Positions 52,472 to 62,228 are shown, counted from the stretch's first letter. The stretch: 64,000 nucleotides of DNA from Rubrivivax sp. (GCA_030653385.1 JAURZM010000070.1:62001-126000); one strand, 5' to 3'. A program made the numbers and translations. Notes: generated by a model not told the origin, from the sequence alone.

Positions 52472-52933
52472 ATGAAGCCTTTGCCGCGCTGGCGCCCGCT
52501 GCACGCACCCGCCCCGGTGAGTGCAGGCCGCGGTCTGGCCTGGCTGCTGCTGGCCTGCACGGTGGCAGCCGCCAGCGCCTGCGCACCTGCGCCGCTGGCC
52601 GCCGGCACAGCGGCTGCAGGCAAGGCCACGAGCCAGGCCCTGGTGGGCGATGCGGCTTGCACGCAGGACAGCGAGTGCCACACGCTGCCCCTGCCCGACC
52701 AGGCCTGTGGCGGGCCACAAGGCTGGCTGGCCTATTCAAGCCGCCGCACCCAGCCCGGCCCACTGGCCGACGCCTTGCAGCGGGAAGCTGCCGCACGCCC
52801 TGCCGCTGCCGTGTCCACCTGCGGCGTTGTGCCCGACCCTGGCGCCCGTTGTGTGCGGCCGGCCAGTCAGACCCCCGGCATGCCGGGCCGCTGCCAACTC
52901 GCTGGCCAGAACCCGGGCGCCCCGACACGGTAG
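52472..52933 (+). CDS. small Cys-containing secreted protein, possible lipoprotein
   Basis: 153 residues from ATG 52472. Hydrophobic signal at about 21-37 (GLAWLLLACTVAAASACAP), with Cys29 or Cys37 as possible lipid-attachment sites. The mature part has a pattern seen in small envelope proteins of this order: ACTQDSECHTLPLPDQACGGPQ-type Cys spacing, then further Cys in STCGV, ARCVRP and GRCQLAG, giving at least six Cys likely to form disulfides. No function can be assigned. The gene stands between the MFS transporter and the PEP-CTERM gene. Confidence 0.6.
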   Translation: MKPLPRWRPLHAPAPVSAGRGLAWLLLACTVAAASACAPAPLAAGTAAAGKATSQALVGDAACTQDSECHTLPLPDQACGGPQGWLAYSSRRTQPGPLADALQREAAARPAAAVSTCGVVPDPGARCVRPASQTPGMPGRCQLAGQNPGAPTR

Positions 52934-53292
52934 TTTGCAGCGCTGCGCGCGCAGCGATGCCCCCCGTTGGCTGCGCTGATGCCCTTGATGCGGCAATGGC
53001 CAACAGCGGGCTTACCCGGTGTCGACGCAGTTGACAAGGCACACCCCTAGAACACGCGCAAGCGGAGCAAGCCAAGGCACAACTGCTGGCCGCGCACGGG
53101 GCAGGACCTGTGCCTTCGCATGGCCCGGCATGCAATGTGCTGTATCGCTTGCATCCTGCTCGACGTGCCCCGAAATCGGCGCCCGGCGGTGGGCTCGGCA
53201 AAGCACCGAATGACAGTGCAGCCCGGTTCTGCTACCCGCAAACCCAGGCTGTCTGACAGCTTTTTCAAACCCTGGAACGAGGTCGTCCACCC
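52934..53292. other. 359-bp non-coding region upstream of the PEP-CTERM gene
   Basis: No convincing gene on either strand. It holds an isolated TTGACA (53031-53036) without a matching -10 element and the GCTGTC-T-GACAGC palindrome near its right end, listed separately. I checked it for the -24/-12 pattern of sigma-54 promoters and found only poor matches. Confidence 0.55.
53248..53260. promoter_or_regulatory. palindrome upstream of the PEP-CTERM gene
   Basis: GCTGTC-T-GACAGC, followed directly by TTTTT. It lies 32 bp before the start codon. It may be an operator half-pair, or a small GCTG/CAGC hairpin that slows transcription. Confidence 0.35.
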
Positions 53293-53967
53293 ATGCAAGC
53301 TCAACACCTTCTCAAACCGCTGGCTCAGGCCATCGCCATCGCGACGCTGGCCGGATCGGCACTGGCCGCGCCGGTGATCTACAACGAATCCGCCGGCGGC
53401 ACCGGCGACCTGATGGGCACGGCAGAAGCTGCCGGTGACGCATCAGGTGGCTTGACCATCAACGGCAATCTGCTCGATGGCCGCGGCGGGTTTGCCCCGA
53501 ACCTGGTGGACCTGTTCAGCTTCACGGTCACCGCCGCGGGTCACTACCTGATCAACAGCTTCGGCAGTGACATCGCCGACCCGTCGCTGTTCCTGTTCGA
53601 TGGCAGCGGCAACGGCATCTTCTGGAACAACGACGCCTCGCTGGCGCCGGTCGACACGCAGTCGGCTTTCGGCACCGACCTGGCCATCGGCAGCTACTTC
53701 ATCGCGCTGTCGTGGTTTGGCATGGATGCCGAGGACGGCTCGGGTCCCATCTTCGACACCGCGTTCAGCAACGAAGGGGGCGCATTGCCCGGCACGGGCG
53801 CGCTGGCCAACTGGGCCGACTACTCTGGCCAAGATCTGTGGGACCGCACGGCCTACAACATCAACATCAGCATGCGGGTACCTGAACCCGGCGCCCTGGC
53901 GCTGAGCCTGGCCGCGCTGGGCCTGATGGCCGGCGCCATGCGCCGCCGCCAGTCGGTGGCCGCCTGA
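53293..53967 (+). CDS. PEP-CTERM sorting domain protein
   Basis: 224 residues. A signal peptide (about 26 residues, cleavage after SALA-A) is followed by a beta-rich region with SFTVTAAGHYLINSFGSDIADPSLFLFDGSG, a pre-peptidase-like all-beta pattern common in PEP-CTERM proteins. The C-terminus has the full sorting signal: VPEPGALALS at 196-205, a hydrophobic helix, then the basic cluster MRRRQ. Exosortase should cut at or near this motif. XrtB is encoded 18 kb away in the same window. The role of the mature domain at the cell surface is unknown. Confidence 0.92.
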   Translation: MQAQHLLKPLAQAIAIATLAGSALAAPVIYNESAGGTGDLMGTAEAAGDASGGLTINGNLLDGRGGFAPNLVDLFSFTVTAAGHYLINSFGSDIADPSLFLFDGSGNGIFWNNDASLAPVDTQSAFGTDLAIGSYFIALSWFGMDAEDGSGPIFDTAFSNEGGALPGTGALANWADYSGQDLWDRTAYNINISMRVPEPGALALSLAALGLMAGAMRRRQSVAA

Positions 53968-53996
53968 AGCCGGGCCGCCAGCCAGTGGCATGACCC

Positions 53997-54025
53997 GGCC
54001 GACAGCGATCACATCGTTGTCGGCC
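53997..54025 (+). other. 13-bp hairpin between PEP-CTERM and protease genes
   Basis: GGCCGACAGCGAT / ATCGTTGTCGGCC forms a 13-bp stem (53997-54009 and 54013-54025) with one G-U pair and the loop CAC. No T run follows. It may end the PEP-CTERM transcript with help from Rho, or stabilise its 3' end. Confidence 0.6.
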
Positions 54026-54134
54026 CTCTCGGGCGCGCCGCCACAAGCGGCCGCCATGCACCGGCCTCGGGGCAAGCCCCAGTAGCCGTGGTCGCAGATC
54101 AAACCAGACTGACCTTTTGCCTCGAGGAGTTTCC

Positions 54135-57100
54135 ATGAATCGACTGACCCGATTGGCCGCCGCAGCCTTGTCACTGTGTGCCGCCACCCTGAGCGCGCAG
54201 GCGCAGATCAAGTCCGTGAAGTCGGCACCTGCCGCTGCACCTGCCGGCGCCACGGCAGCCGGCGTGCCGGTGGCCGCCGGGCAGCGCGTGAACGCGATTG
54301 CCTTTTTGGCCGACAAGCCGCTGGCCGTGGCATTGACGGCGGCGCGTGCCCCAGGGGCCGCGAACAAGTCCGTGCCTTGGTCGGCCAAGCAGCAGCGTGA
54401 ATACACCGAGATGCTGAAGGCCAAGCAGGAAGCCGTGATCAGCGCCGCACAGTCATTGGGCGCGCAGGTCATCGGGCAACTCACGAATGCCAGCAACGGC
54501 GTTCTGGTTTCCATCGACGCCGGCCAACTCGGCGCTTTGTCCCAGTCGGCAGCCGTGGCCGGCGTGATGCTGGTCGAAGACGCGCCCATGGCGCTGGCCA
54601 CCACCACGGCCTACGTGGGCGCCAATGCCGTGCGCAGCCGCTCACCGTCGATCGACGGCACCGGCGTGCGGGTGGCGGTGCTCGACTCGGGTATCGACTT
54701 CACCCACTACAACCTGGGCGGCGCCGGCACCGTGGCGGCCTACGACGCGGCCTATGGCACGCGGGGCACACCCACCGCAGCCAATCCGCGCGGTTGCCAG
54801 CCCACGCCTCAGAACACCAGCGCGCCAACCTTCACCGGCAAGGTGATCGGCGGTTACGACTTCGTGGGTGACATCTGGCCCAACGGGGCGCTCGCACCCG
54901 ACCCCAACCCGATCGACTGCCAGGGCCATGGCACCAATGTGTCCGACATCATTGCCGGGCGCAGCGCCGACGGCATCTGGCAGGGCATGGCGCCGGGTGC
55001 GCAGCTGATCGGCGTGAGGGTCTGTTCGGCCGTCGCCACCAGCTGTTCGGGCCTGGCCATCCTGCAGGCCCTGGACTTCTCGCTCGACCCCAACCAGGAC
55101 GGCGACCTGTCTGACGCCGTCGACGTGGTCAACATGTCGCTGGGCGCCAACTTCGGCCAGCGCGAGAACCCGTCTTCGGCGGCCACGTCCAACGTGGTCC
55201 GCTTCGGCACCGTGGTGGCCGCCTCGGCGGGCAACGGCGGCAACGTGCCCTACATCAACGGCTCGCCTTCGTCCTCGCCCGAGGCCATCGCGGTGGCGCA
55301 GACGCAAGTCACGGGGCAGTTTGTCTACCCGCTGAGCACCACACCCGGTGGCACCACCACCAACACCACCTGGCTGGCCTGGACCGCGGTGCCGGTGGCC
55401 GACATCACCGGCATGCTGGGCGTCGACCCCAACCTCACCACCGCCGGCTGCGCGGCCTACACACCGGGCTTTTTTGCCGGTCAGGTGGCCCTGATCCGGC
55501 GCGGCGCCTGCAGCATCTCCACCAAGGTGGTCAACGCTGCGGCGGCCGGTGCAGTGGGCGTGGTCATCGACGACAACGTCGCGGCGGCCGACCCGCCGCC
55601 GTTCAGCGACGGGGGCGACCCTGGCTCGCGGCCCACGAGCATCGTCGTGACCCAGGCCGTGGGCACCAGCCTGCGGGCGCTGACGGCGCCGGTCTCGGCC
55701 ACCATCAGTTTTACGGGCCGCATCAGCCTGAACGGCAGCATGGTGTCCAGTTCTTCGCGTGGCCCCAACCCCGGCTATTCGCAGATCAAGCCTGACATCG
55801 GGGCTCCGGGTGCTTCGGTCAGCGCACGTGTGGGCACGGGCAATGGCACCTCGGTGTTTGGCGGCACCTCGGGTGCCGCGCCGGTGGTGGCCGGAGCAGC
55901 CGCACTGGTCCTGCAGGCCCACCCGACGCTGCAGCCGCACGAAGTGAAGGCGCGCCTGATGGGCGCCGCCGACAACGTCATCTACACCAACCCGGCGGCG
56001 CTGCCGGGGGAACTGGCACCCATCACACGCATTGGCGCGGGTGAGGTGCGTGTGGTCGGGGCCATCGACAACAGCACGGTGATGTGGGAAAGCACCAACC
56101 CCGGTGCCAATTCGCTGGGCTTCGGCTACCAGCCGACCACAGGCAACCGCGTGCTGCGCAAGCGGGTGGTGGTGCGCAACTACAGCAACACGGCCAAGAC
56201 CTACACCGTGGGAACGAGCTACCGCTACGCCGACGACCAGGCCAGCGGCGGTGTCAGCCTGAGCGTGCCGGCCAGCGTGTCAGTGCCAGCCAACTCGTCG
56301 ACCGCATTCAACGTGCAGATGACGATCAGCCCGGCGGGCCTGCCAGAGTGGCGCACCACGGGTGTCAACGGTGGCACCGGCGGTGCCAACGGCGCCATCC
56401 TGGGCCGGGTCGAGTACGACGGCTACCTGACCCTCAGCAACGGCGGCGAAACTGTGCGCATGCCTTGGCACGTGATGCCACGCCGCGCCCACAACGCGGT
56501 GGCTGGTTCCAGCGTGACCCTCAGCGCAGGCGCAGGCTCGCTGGCCATCAGCAACCTGTCCAGCACCACGGACGCGCCGGTGGAGGTGTTCTCGCTCACG
56601 GGCACCAGCCCGCAGCTGCCCTATGCCAGCCTGCCTGGGCCGGGCGACTCGTTTGCCGCGCCTGACCTGCGCGCGGCAGGTGTTCGTGGTGTCGACGTCG
56701 GCGGCGGCGCCAACAGCGGTGCTCAGTTTGCCGTGTCACGCTACGACATGACGAGCTCGCCCAACCAGAACCTGACGGTGCGGGTGCTCATCGACACCAA
56801 TCAGGACGGCATCAACGACTGGCAGATCACGGCTTCGCGCAGCACCGGCAACCAGAGCCTGGCCTTCCTGCAGCGCCTGACCAGCTGCGTGCCGGCCACC
56901 AACTGCCCGTCGACCGCTTACTTCTTCACCACGGCCGATCTGAACAGCAGCAACTGGATCCTCACGGTGCCCACACGTCCCACTTACAACGGGACCGTGC
57001 AGACCGTGATCGACCCGGCGCTGCCCTTCAACTTCCGGGTCCAGGGCATCGACAACTACTTCACTGGCGTGGTGTCGGACACCATCGGCACCATGACCTA

Positions 57101-57290
57101 CACGCTGGCGACACCGCGGTTTGTGTCGGCGGCAGGTGCTTCGCTGGCGGTGCCGGTGGGCTTCAACGGCAGCCTGCCCGTGGCTGCAGGGGCAGGCGGT
57201 GCAACGGCTTCGCCCTCGCAAAGCGGCCTGCTGCTGATGTGGCAAGACGGCATGCCCGGGCGTGAAGCCAGCATCGTGCCGGTGAACTGA
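54135..57290 (+). CDS. large secreted S8 (subtilisin-like) serine protease with PA domain
   Basis: 1051 residues. Signal peptide to about residue 23 (LSAQA-QI), an inhibitor-like propeptide (about 45-150), then the S8 domain with Asp184 (VRVAVLDSGIDFTH), His265 (CQGHGTNVSD), oxyanion Asn367 (AASAGNGG) and Ser579 (FGGTSGAAPVVAG). A PA domain is inserted at about 430-525. The C-terminal 400 residues are beta-rich with a fibronectin-like section and a Ca-binding-type DTNQDGINDW. It has no PEP-CTERM signal, so it is probably released or processed. The active-site His motif GHGTN differs from the usual GHGTH. A GAGGAG ribosome site precedes the ATG. Confidence 0.93.
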   Translation: MNRLTRLAAAALSLCAATLSAQAQIKSVKSAPAAAPAGATAAGVPVAAGQRVNAIAFLADKPLAVALTAARAPGAANKSVPWSAKQQREYTEMLKAKQEAVISAAQSLGAQVIGQLTNASNGVLVSIDAGQLGALSQSAAVAGVMLVEDAPMALATTTAYVGANAVRSRSPSIDGTGVRVAVLDSGIDFTHYNLGGAGTVAAYDAAYGTRGTPTAANPRGCQPTPQNTSAPTFTGKVIGGYDFVGDIWPNGALAPDPNPIDCQGHGTNVSDIIAGRSADGIWQGMAPGAQLIGVRVCSAVATSCSGLAILQALDFSLDPNQDGDLSDAVDVVNMSLGANFGQRENPSSAATSNVVRFGTVVAASAGNGGNVPYINGSPSSSPEAIAVAQTQVTGQFVYPLSTTPGGTTTNTTWLAWTAVPVADITGMLGVDPNLTTAGCAAYTPGFFAGQVALIRRGACSISTKVVNAAAAGAVGVVIDDNVAAADPPPFSDGGDPGSRPTSIVVTQAVGTSLRALTAPVSATISFTGRISLNGSMVSSSSRGPNPGYSQIKPDIGAPGASVSARVGTGNGTSVFGGTSGAAPVVAGAAALVLQAHPTLQPHEVKARLMGAADNVIYTNPAALPGELAPITRIGAGEVRVVGAIDNSTVMWESTNPGANSLGFGYQPTTGNRVLRKRVVVRNYSNTAKTYTVGTSYRYADDQASGGVSLSVPASVSVPANSSTAFNVQMTISPAGLPEWRTTGVNGGTGGANGAILGRVEYDGYLTLSNGGETVRMPWHVMPRRAHNAVAGSSVTLSAGAGSLAISNLSSTTDAPVEVFSLTGTSPQLPYASLPGPGDSFAAPDLRAAGVRGVDVGGGANSGAQFAVSRYDMTSSPNQNLTVRVLIDTNQDGINDWQITASRSTGNQSLAFLQRLTSCVPATNCPSTAYFFTTADLNSSNWILTVPTRPTYNGTVQTVIDPALPFNFRVQGIDNYFTGVVSDTIGTMTYTLATPRFVSAAGASLAVPVGFNGSLPVAAGAGGATASPSQSGLLLMWQDGMPGREASIVPVN

Positions 57291-57322
57291 CCGTCGCAGC
57301 TGCGCGCAGGGGCGCGATCAGC

Positions 57323-57355
57323 AAAAAGGGCCGTGCGCAGCACGGCCCTTTTTTT
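57323..57355. terminator. bidirectional rho-independent terminator between S8 protease and argJ
   Basis: GGGCCGTGC / GCACGGCCC (57328-57336 and 57340-57348), loop GCA, with seven T residues on the plus strand and an A run on the other side that serves the minus-strand argJ transcript. Confidence 0.92.
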
Positions 57356-57368
57356 GTGAGGCGGTGGC

Positions 57369-58598
57369 TCAGGACCTGTAGTCGGCGTTGATGCTCACGT
57401 AGTCGTGTGACAGGTCGCAAGTCCACACGGTGGCTTCACGCGAGCCGCGGTGCAGGTTCACCCGCACCGTGATCTCGCTCTGTTTCATCACACGCTGGCC
57501 CTCGGCTTCGCTGTAGCCGGTGTGGCGGCCACCGCGAGTGACCACGTGCACGTCGTCCAGGTGCAGGTCGATCAGGCCCTGGTCCAGGTCGTGGATGCCG
57601 GCATAACCCACGGCCGCCAGGATGCGGCCCAGGTTGGGGTCGCTGGCAAAAAAGGCAGTCTTCACCAGCGGCGAATGGGCGATGGCGTAGGCCGCCAGCC
57701 GGCATTCGGCGTCGTCGCGGCCACCTTGCACCTGCACGGTGATGAACTTGGTGGCACCTTCACCATCACGCACGATGGCCTGCGCCAGTTGCTGCGCCAC
57801 CGCCACCACCGCGTCGCTCAGTGCGCGGCCTTCGGCCGACTGCAGTGAAGTGATGGCGGCGTGACCGGCCTGCTGGGTGGCCATCAAGATGAAGGAGTCG
57901 TTGGTCGAGGTGTCACCGTCGATCGTGATGCGGTTGAAGCTCTGGTCGGCGGCCTCTTGCACCAGCGTCTGCAGCAGCGCCGGCTCGATGACCGCATCGG
58001 TGGCCATGAAACCCAGCATCGTGGCCATGTTCGGGCGGATCATGCCCGCGCCTTTGCTGATGCCGGTGACGGTGACCGTGCGGCCGCCGATCTGCAGCTG
58101 CCGCGAAGCGGCCTTGGGCAGCGTGTCGGTGGTCATGATGCCGCTGGCCGCGTCGGCCCAGCCGGCTTCAGTCAGCGCCGCCAATGCCGCGGGCAAGCCA
58201 GCAACAATGCGCTCCACCGGCAGCGTTTCCATGATCACGCCGGTGGAAAACGGCAGCACCTGCTGCGCTTGTGCGCCCACCAGGGCAGCCACCGCGTCGC
58301 AGGTCTGCTGCGCCCGGGCCAGCCCGTCGGCACCGGTGCCGGCGTTGGCATTGCCGGTGTTGATGATCAGCGCACGGATGTCCTGCCCTTGCTGCAGGTG
58401 CTGGCGGCACAGCTGCACGGGTGCGGCACAGAAGCGGTTTTTCGTGAACACACCGGCCACCGTGGTGCCGGGCGCCAGTTTGAACAGCACCAAGTCGCGG
58501 CGATTGGCCTTGCGCACACCGGCCATGGCCACGCCGATTTGCACACCGGCCACGGGCAACAGGGAAGCGGGATCGGGGGCTTGCAGATTGACGGGCAT
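57369..58598 (-). CDS. argJ: bifunctional glutamate N-acetyltransferase / ornithine acetyltransferase
   Basis: 409 residues. The self-cleavage site is in PNMATMLGFMATDA (cut before Thr of ATML, giving alpha and beta chains). Other signatures: TKNRFCAAPVQLCRQHL, INTGNANAGTGADG, STGVIMETLPVE, ITIDGDTSTNDSF and the C-terminal SHDYVSINADYRS. It recycles acetyl groups in arginine synthesis. The start is ATG 58598 (MPVNLQAP). Its neighbours, GNAT, secA and M23 peptidase, are the usual betaproteobacterial order. Confidence 0.96.
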   Translation of the reverse strand: MPVNLQAPDPASLLPVAGVQIGVAMAGVRKANRRDLVLFKLAPGTTVAGVFTKNRFCAAPVQLCRQHLQQGQDIRALIINTGNANAGTGADGLARAQQTCDAVAALVGAQAQQVLPFSTGVIMETLPVERIVAGLPAALAALTEAGWADAASGIMTTDTLPKAASRQLQIGGRTVTVTGISKGAGMIRPNMATMLGFMATDAVIEPALLQTLVQEAADQSFNRITIDGDTSTNDSFILMATQQAGHAAITSLQSAEGRALSDAVVAVAQQLAQAIVRDGEGATKFITVQVQGGRDDAECRLAAYAIAHSPLVKTAFFASDPNLGRILAAVGYAGIHDLDQGLIDLHLDDVHVVTRGGRHTGYSEAEGQRVMKQSEITVRVNLHRGSREATVWTCDLSHDYVSINADYRS

Positions 58599-58641
58599 GG
58601 GGGCCTTCGGCTGGCAGATCGGGAACAAGGATGGCGGCAGA

Positions 58642-59211
58642 TCAGGCGGCGGCGGGATTGTAGGCAGCGAACATCACCTGTTCACCCAAACGGCCCTGGG
58701 CATCACGCTCGAAGTAACGCAGCACACCTTCGCGCTTGAAACCCAGCGCGTGTTCGGCAAAGTGCAATGCGCGCAGGTTGTCGGTCTCGCTGAGCGCCTG
58801 CACCCGTGCCACGCCCAAGGCGAAGGCCAGGTCGACACAGGCCAGCACCGCTTCGCGCATCAGACCGCGACCGGCCGTGCGCACGTCACCGACATACCCC
58901 ACCTCACAGCGCGGGGCGTCGAAGTCCCAGCTGTGCAGGTCGATGCGGCCGACGTAGGCACCACCGTCGCGTTCAAAGGCGTAATAGGCCAGGCACTCGC
59001 CCTGGGCCCACGACTTCAAGTCGTAGTCGATGAACTCGAGGCCCCAGGCGTCGGCGCGTGGACGCTGGGCCCAGCCGATGTAGCGCAGGCCGGGCAAGGA
59101 CAGATTGAGGCTGGCCACAAACAGCGGCGCCAGCTCCAGCCGCGGCCCCAGCAACTGCACACGGCCCGCCACCAGTTCGGTGGGCGCGCTGGCGACCTGC
59201 TGCGGGCCCAT
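58642..59211 (-). CDS. GNAT family N-acetyltransferase (RimJ/RimL-like)
   Basis: 189 residues from ATG 59211. N-terminal VQLLGPRLELAPLFVASLN and the acetyl-CoA loop VRTAGRGLMREAVLACVDLAF followed by LGVARVQALSETDNLRALHFAEHALGF are typical of RimJ/RimL-type acetyltransferases that modify ribosomal proteins or similar targets. The substrate is unknown. It lies between secA (37 bp upstream) and argJ (43 bp downstream) on the same strand, so it may share their transcript. Confidence 0.88.
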   Translation of the reverse strand: MGPQQVASAPTELVAGRVQLLGPRLELAPLFVASLNLSLPGLRYIGWAQRPRADAWGLEFIDYDLKSWAQGECLAYYAFERDGGAYVGRIDLHSWDFDAPRCEVGYVGDVRTAGRGLMREAVLACVDLAFALGVARVQALSETDNLRALHFAEHALGFKREGVLRYFERDAQGRLGEQVMFAAYNPAAA

Positions 59212-59248
59212 TTTTGTTCCGACCGGATTCAGGGGGTGGGCAACGTTC

Positions 59249-62005
59249 TCAAGCGAGCTTGCCGTGGCAGTTTTTGTACTTCTTGCCGCTGCCGCAAGGG
59301 CAGGGGTCGTTGCGACCCACCTTGGCCACCACACCGGCCGGTTCGCCGCCCAGCAGGCCGGCGTCGGCTTCCTGGCTGACGCTGCCGTCTTCGTTGGGGT
59401 GCGTGTAGGTCACGTTGGCCAGCTGCCCCAGCTGCTGCTCCAGCGCGGCAGCGGCTTCGGCGGCCTGGTCCTGGGTCTGGATGCGCACCGTCATCAGCGT
59501 GCGTGTGACTTCCATCTTCACCACGTCCAGCAGTTGGCTGAAGAGCTCGAAAGCCTCGCGTTTGTACTCCTGCTTCGGGTTCTTCTGGGCATAACCGCGC
59601 AAGTGAATGCCCTGGCGCAGGTAGTCCAGCGCAGCCAGGTGTTCACGCCAGTGGCTGTCGATGCTTTGCAGCAGCACCATGCGCATGAAGGGTGTGAACT
59701 GCTCGGCGCCCACCGCCTCGACCTTGGCCAGAAAGTGTTTGTCGGCAGCCGCCACCACCTGGTCGATGATGTCTTCGTCGGTGGTGGACTCGCTGCCTTC
59801 GACTGCCGACTGCAGCGACAGGTCCAGCTGCCATTCGTCGCGCAGCACACGCTCCAGGCCCGGCAGGTCCCACTGCTCTTCCAGGCTGGCGGCGGGCACG
59901 AAGGTGCGCACCACATCCTGCATCGTGCTCTTGCGCAAGTTGGTGATCTGCTCGTCCAGGTGGGCCGCTTCGAGGATCTCGTTGCGCTGCTGGTAGATGA
60001 CCTTGCGTTGGTCGTTGCTGACGTCGTCGTATTCGAGCAGCTGCTTGCGGATGTCGAAGTTGCGTGCCTCGACCTTGCGTTGTGCACCTTCGATGCTGCG
60101 GTTGACGATGCCGGCCTCGATGGCTTCGCCCTCGGGCATCTTCAGCCGGTCCATGATGGCGCGCACACGATCACCCGCGAAGATGCGCATCAGCGAATCG
60201 TCCAGGCTCAGGTAGAAGCGGCTGGCACCGGGGTCACCCTGGCGACCGCTGCGGCCGCGCAGCTGGTTGTCGATGCGCCGGCTTTCGTGGCGTTCGGTGG
60301 CCACGATGCGCAGGCCGCCAGCCGCCTTGACCTGGTCGTGCAGCGCCTGCCATTCGTCTTTCAGTTGCTGCGCGCGGGCCTGCTTTTCGGCGTCCGACAG
60401 CGCAGCGTCTTCTTCCAGGAACTGGATCTGCTTCTCGACATTGCCGCCCAGCACGATGTCGGTGCCACGACCGGCCATGTTGGTGGCGATGGTGATGACA
60501 CCGGGCCGCCCGGCCTGGGCCACGATCTCGGCTTCCTTGGCGTGCTGCTTGGCGTTCAGCACCTGGTGCGGCAGCTGGGCCTTTTGCAGCAGGTCGGAGA
60601 TGAGCTCGGAGTTTTCGATGCTGGTCGTGCCCACCAGCACCGGCTGGCCGCGCTGGTGGCAGTCACGGATGTCGTTGGTGACGGCGTCGTACTTCTCTTT
60701 TGCCGTCTTGTAGATCAGGTCGTTGTCGTCCTTGCGGATGGTGGGCCGGTTGGGCGGAATCACCACCGTCTCCAGGCCGTAGATTTCCTGGAACTCGTAG
60801 GCTTCGGTGTCGGCGGTGCCGGTCATGCCACCGAGCTTGCCGTACATGCGGAAGTAGTTCTGGAAGGTGACCGAGGCCAGGGTCTGGTTTTCGCTCTGGA
60901 TCTGCACACCTTCCTTGGCTTCGACGGCCTGGTGCAGGCCGTCGCTCCAGCGCCGGCCCGTCATCAGGCGGCCGGTGAACTCGTCGACGATGATGACTTC
61001 GCCGTTTTGCACCACGTAGTGCTGGTCGCGGTTGTACAGGTTGTGTGCACGCAGCGCCGCGTACACGTGGTGCATCAGCGCGATGTTGGCCGGGTCGTAC
61101 AGGCTCGCGCCTTCGGCCAGCAGGCCGGCGCGGGTGAGCAGCGCTTCGGCCTTTTCATGGCCGGCTTCGGTGAGATAGACCTGGTGTGTCTTCTCGTCCA
61201 TCGTGAAGTCGCCGGCTTCGATGACCCCTTCGCCAGTGCGCGGGTCGGCTTCGCCGATCTGCTTTTTCAATGCCGGCACGATGGCATTGATCTGCACATA
61301 CATCTCGGTGTGGTCTTCGGCCTGGCCGCTGATGATCAGCGGCGTGCGCGCTTCGTCGATCAGGATCGAATCCACTTCGTCGACGATGGCATAGTTCAGG
61401 CCGCGCGCCACGCGGTCGCGGATGTCCTGCACCATGTTGTCGCGCAGGTAGTCGAAGCCAAACTCGTTGTTGGTGCCGTAGGTCACGTCAGCGGCGTAGG
61501 CCACCTGCTTTTCTTCGCGCCCCATGCCGGGCACGTTGACACCCACCGTCAGGCCCAGGAAGCCGTACAGGCGCCCCATCCATTCGGCGTCGCGCCGGGC
61601 CAGGTACTCGTTGACGGTCACCAGGTGCACACCCTTGCCCGCCAGGGCGTTCAGGTAGACCGGCAGCGTGGCCATCAGCGTCTTGCCTTCGCCGGTGCGC
61701 ATCTCGGCGATCTTGCCCTGGTGCAGCGCCATGCCACCCTTCAACTGCACATCGAAGTGGCGCATCTTCAGCGTGCGCTTGCCCGCTTCGCGCACCACGG
61801 CAAAGGCCTCGGGCAACAGGTCGTCGAGCGAAGCACCCTTGCTGACACGGTCGCGGAACTCGTCGGTCTTGGCACGCAGTTCGGCGTCGGACAGTTTTTC
61901 GAACTGCGGCTCCAGCGCGTTGATCTCGTCCACCGTGCGCCGGTAGGTCTTCAGGAGGCGGTCGTTCCGGCTGCCGAATATCTGGGTCAGGAACTTTGGA
62001 AGCAT
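59249..62005 (-). CDS. secA: protein translocase ATPase SecA
   Basis: 918 residues, normal for SecA. DEAD motor motifs (MRTGEGKTLMATLPVYLNAL, YGTNNEFGFDYLRDNM, VDEVDSILIDEARTPLIISG, NMAGRGTDIVLGGNV) and a C-terminal zinc-binding tail (NDPCPCGSGKKYKNCHG) for SecB and lipid contact. It drives post-translational export, which the secreted proteins in this window need. The start is ATG 62005 (MLPKFLTQIFGS); the in-frame upstream extension is not conserved. Confidence 0.98.
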   Translation of the reverse strand: MLPKFLTQIFGSRNDRLLKTYRRTVDEINALEPQFEKLSDAELRAKTDEFRDRVSKGASLDDLLPEAFAVVREAGKRTLKMRHFDVQLKGGMALHQGKIAEMRTGEGKTLMATLPVYLNALAGKGVHLVTVNEYLARRDAEWMGRLYGFLGLTVGVNVPGMGREEKQVAYAADVTYGTNNEFGFDYLRDNMVQDIRDRVARGLNYAIVDEVDSILIDEARTPLIISGQAEDHTEMYVQINAIVPALKKQIGEADPRTGEGVIEAGDFTMDEKTHQVYLTEAGHEKAEALLTRAGLLAEGASLYDPANIALMHHVYAALRAHNLYNRDQHYVVQNGEVIIVDEFTGRLMTGRRWSDGLHQAVEAKEGVQIQSENQTLASVTFQNYFRMYGKLGGMTGTADTEAYEFQEIYGLETVVIPPNRPTIRKDDNDLIYKTAKEKYDAVTNDIRDCHQRGQPVLVGTTSIENSELISDLLQKAQLPHQVLNAKQHAKEAEIVAQAGRPGVITIATNMAGRGTDIVLGGNVEKQIQFLEEDAALSDAEKQARAQQLKDEWQALHDQVKAAGGLRIVATERHESRRIDNQLRGRSGRQGDPGASRFYLSLDDSLMRIFAGDRVRAIMDRLKMPEGEAIEAGIVNRSIEGAQRKVEARNFDIRKQLLEYDDVSNDQRKVIYQQRNEILEAAHLDEQITNLRKSTMQDVVRTFVPAASLEEQWDLPGLERVLRDEWQLDLSLQSAVEGSESTTDEDIIDQVVAAADKHFLAKVEAVGAEQFTPFMRMVLLQSIDSHWREHLAALDYLRQGIHLRGYAQKNPKQEYKREAFELFSQLLDVVKMEVTRTLMTVRIQTQDQAAEAAAALEQQLGQLANVTYTHPNEDGSVSQEADAGLLGGEPAGVVAKVGRNDPCPCGSGKKYKNCHGKLA

Positions 62006-62228
62006 GCGGCGTCGGGGCTGGGTGATTCGGTGGCGCAGTGGACGTGGGGACCGGTGGGTCCGCGAGCCTTGCGTCGGAAGGGGGATGGTGGGGCCGGCCC
62101 GGCCCAATTCAACTGATCAGCGGCGCACCGCCGCCTTCGGCAGCGGGTGGGGCTTACCCAGGCACACAACCGGTCAAGTTTAGCAGCGGCAAGCGCGGCT
62201 TCGACACACGCGTGCTGCTGGCCGAATT

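Noticed and set aside
53031..53036. TTGACA as a -35 element for the PEP-CTERM gene
   Set aside because: No -10-like sequence lies 16-18 bp downstream, and it is more than 250 bp from the start codon.
53100..53292. Sigma-54 (-24/-12) promoter for the PEP-CTERM gene
   Set aside because: Known PEP-CTERM systems can be controlled by sigma-54, so I looked for GG and GC spaced by 12. The best match (TGGGCTCGGCAAAGCA) lacks most consensus bases.
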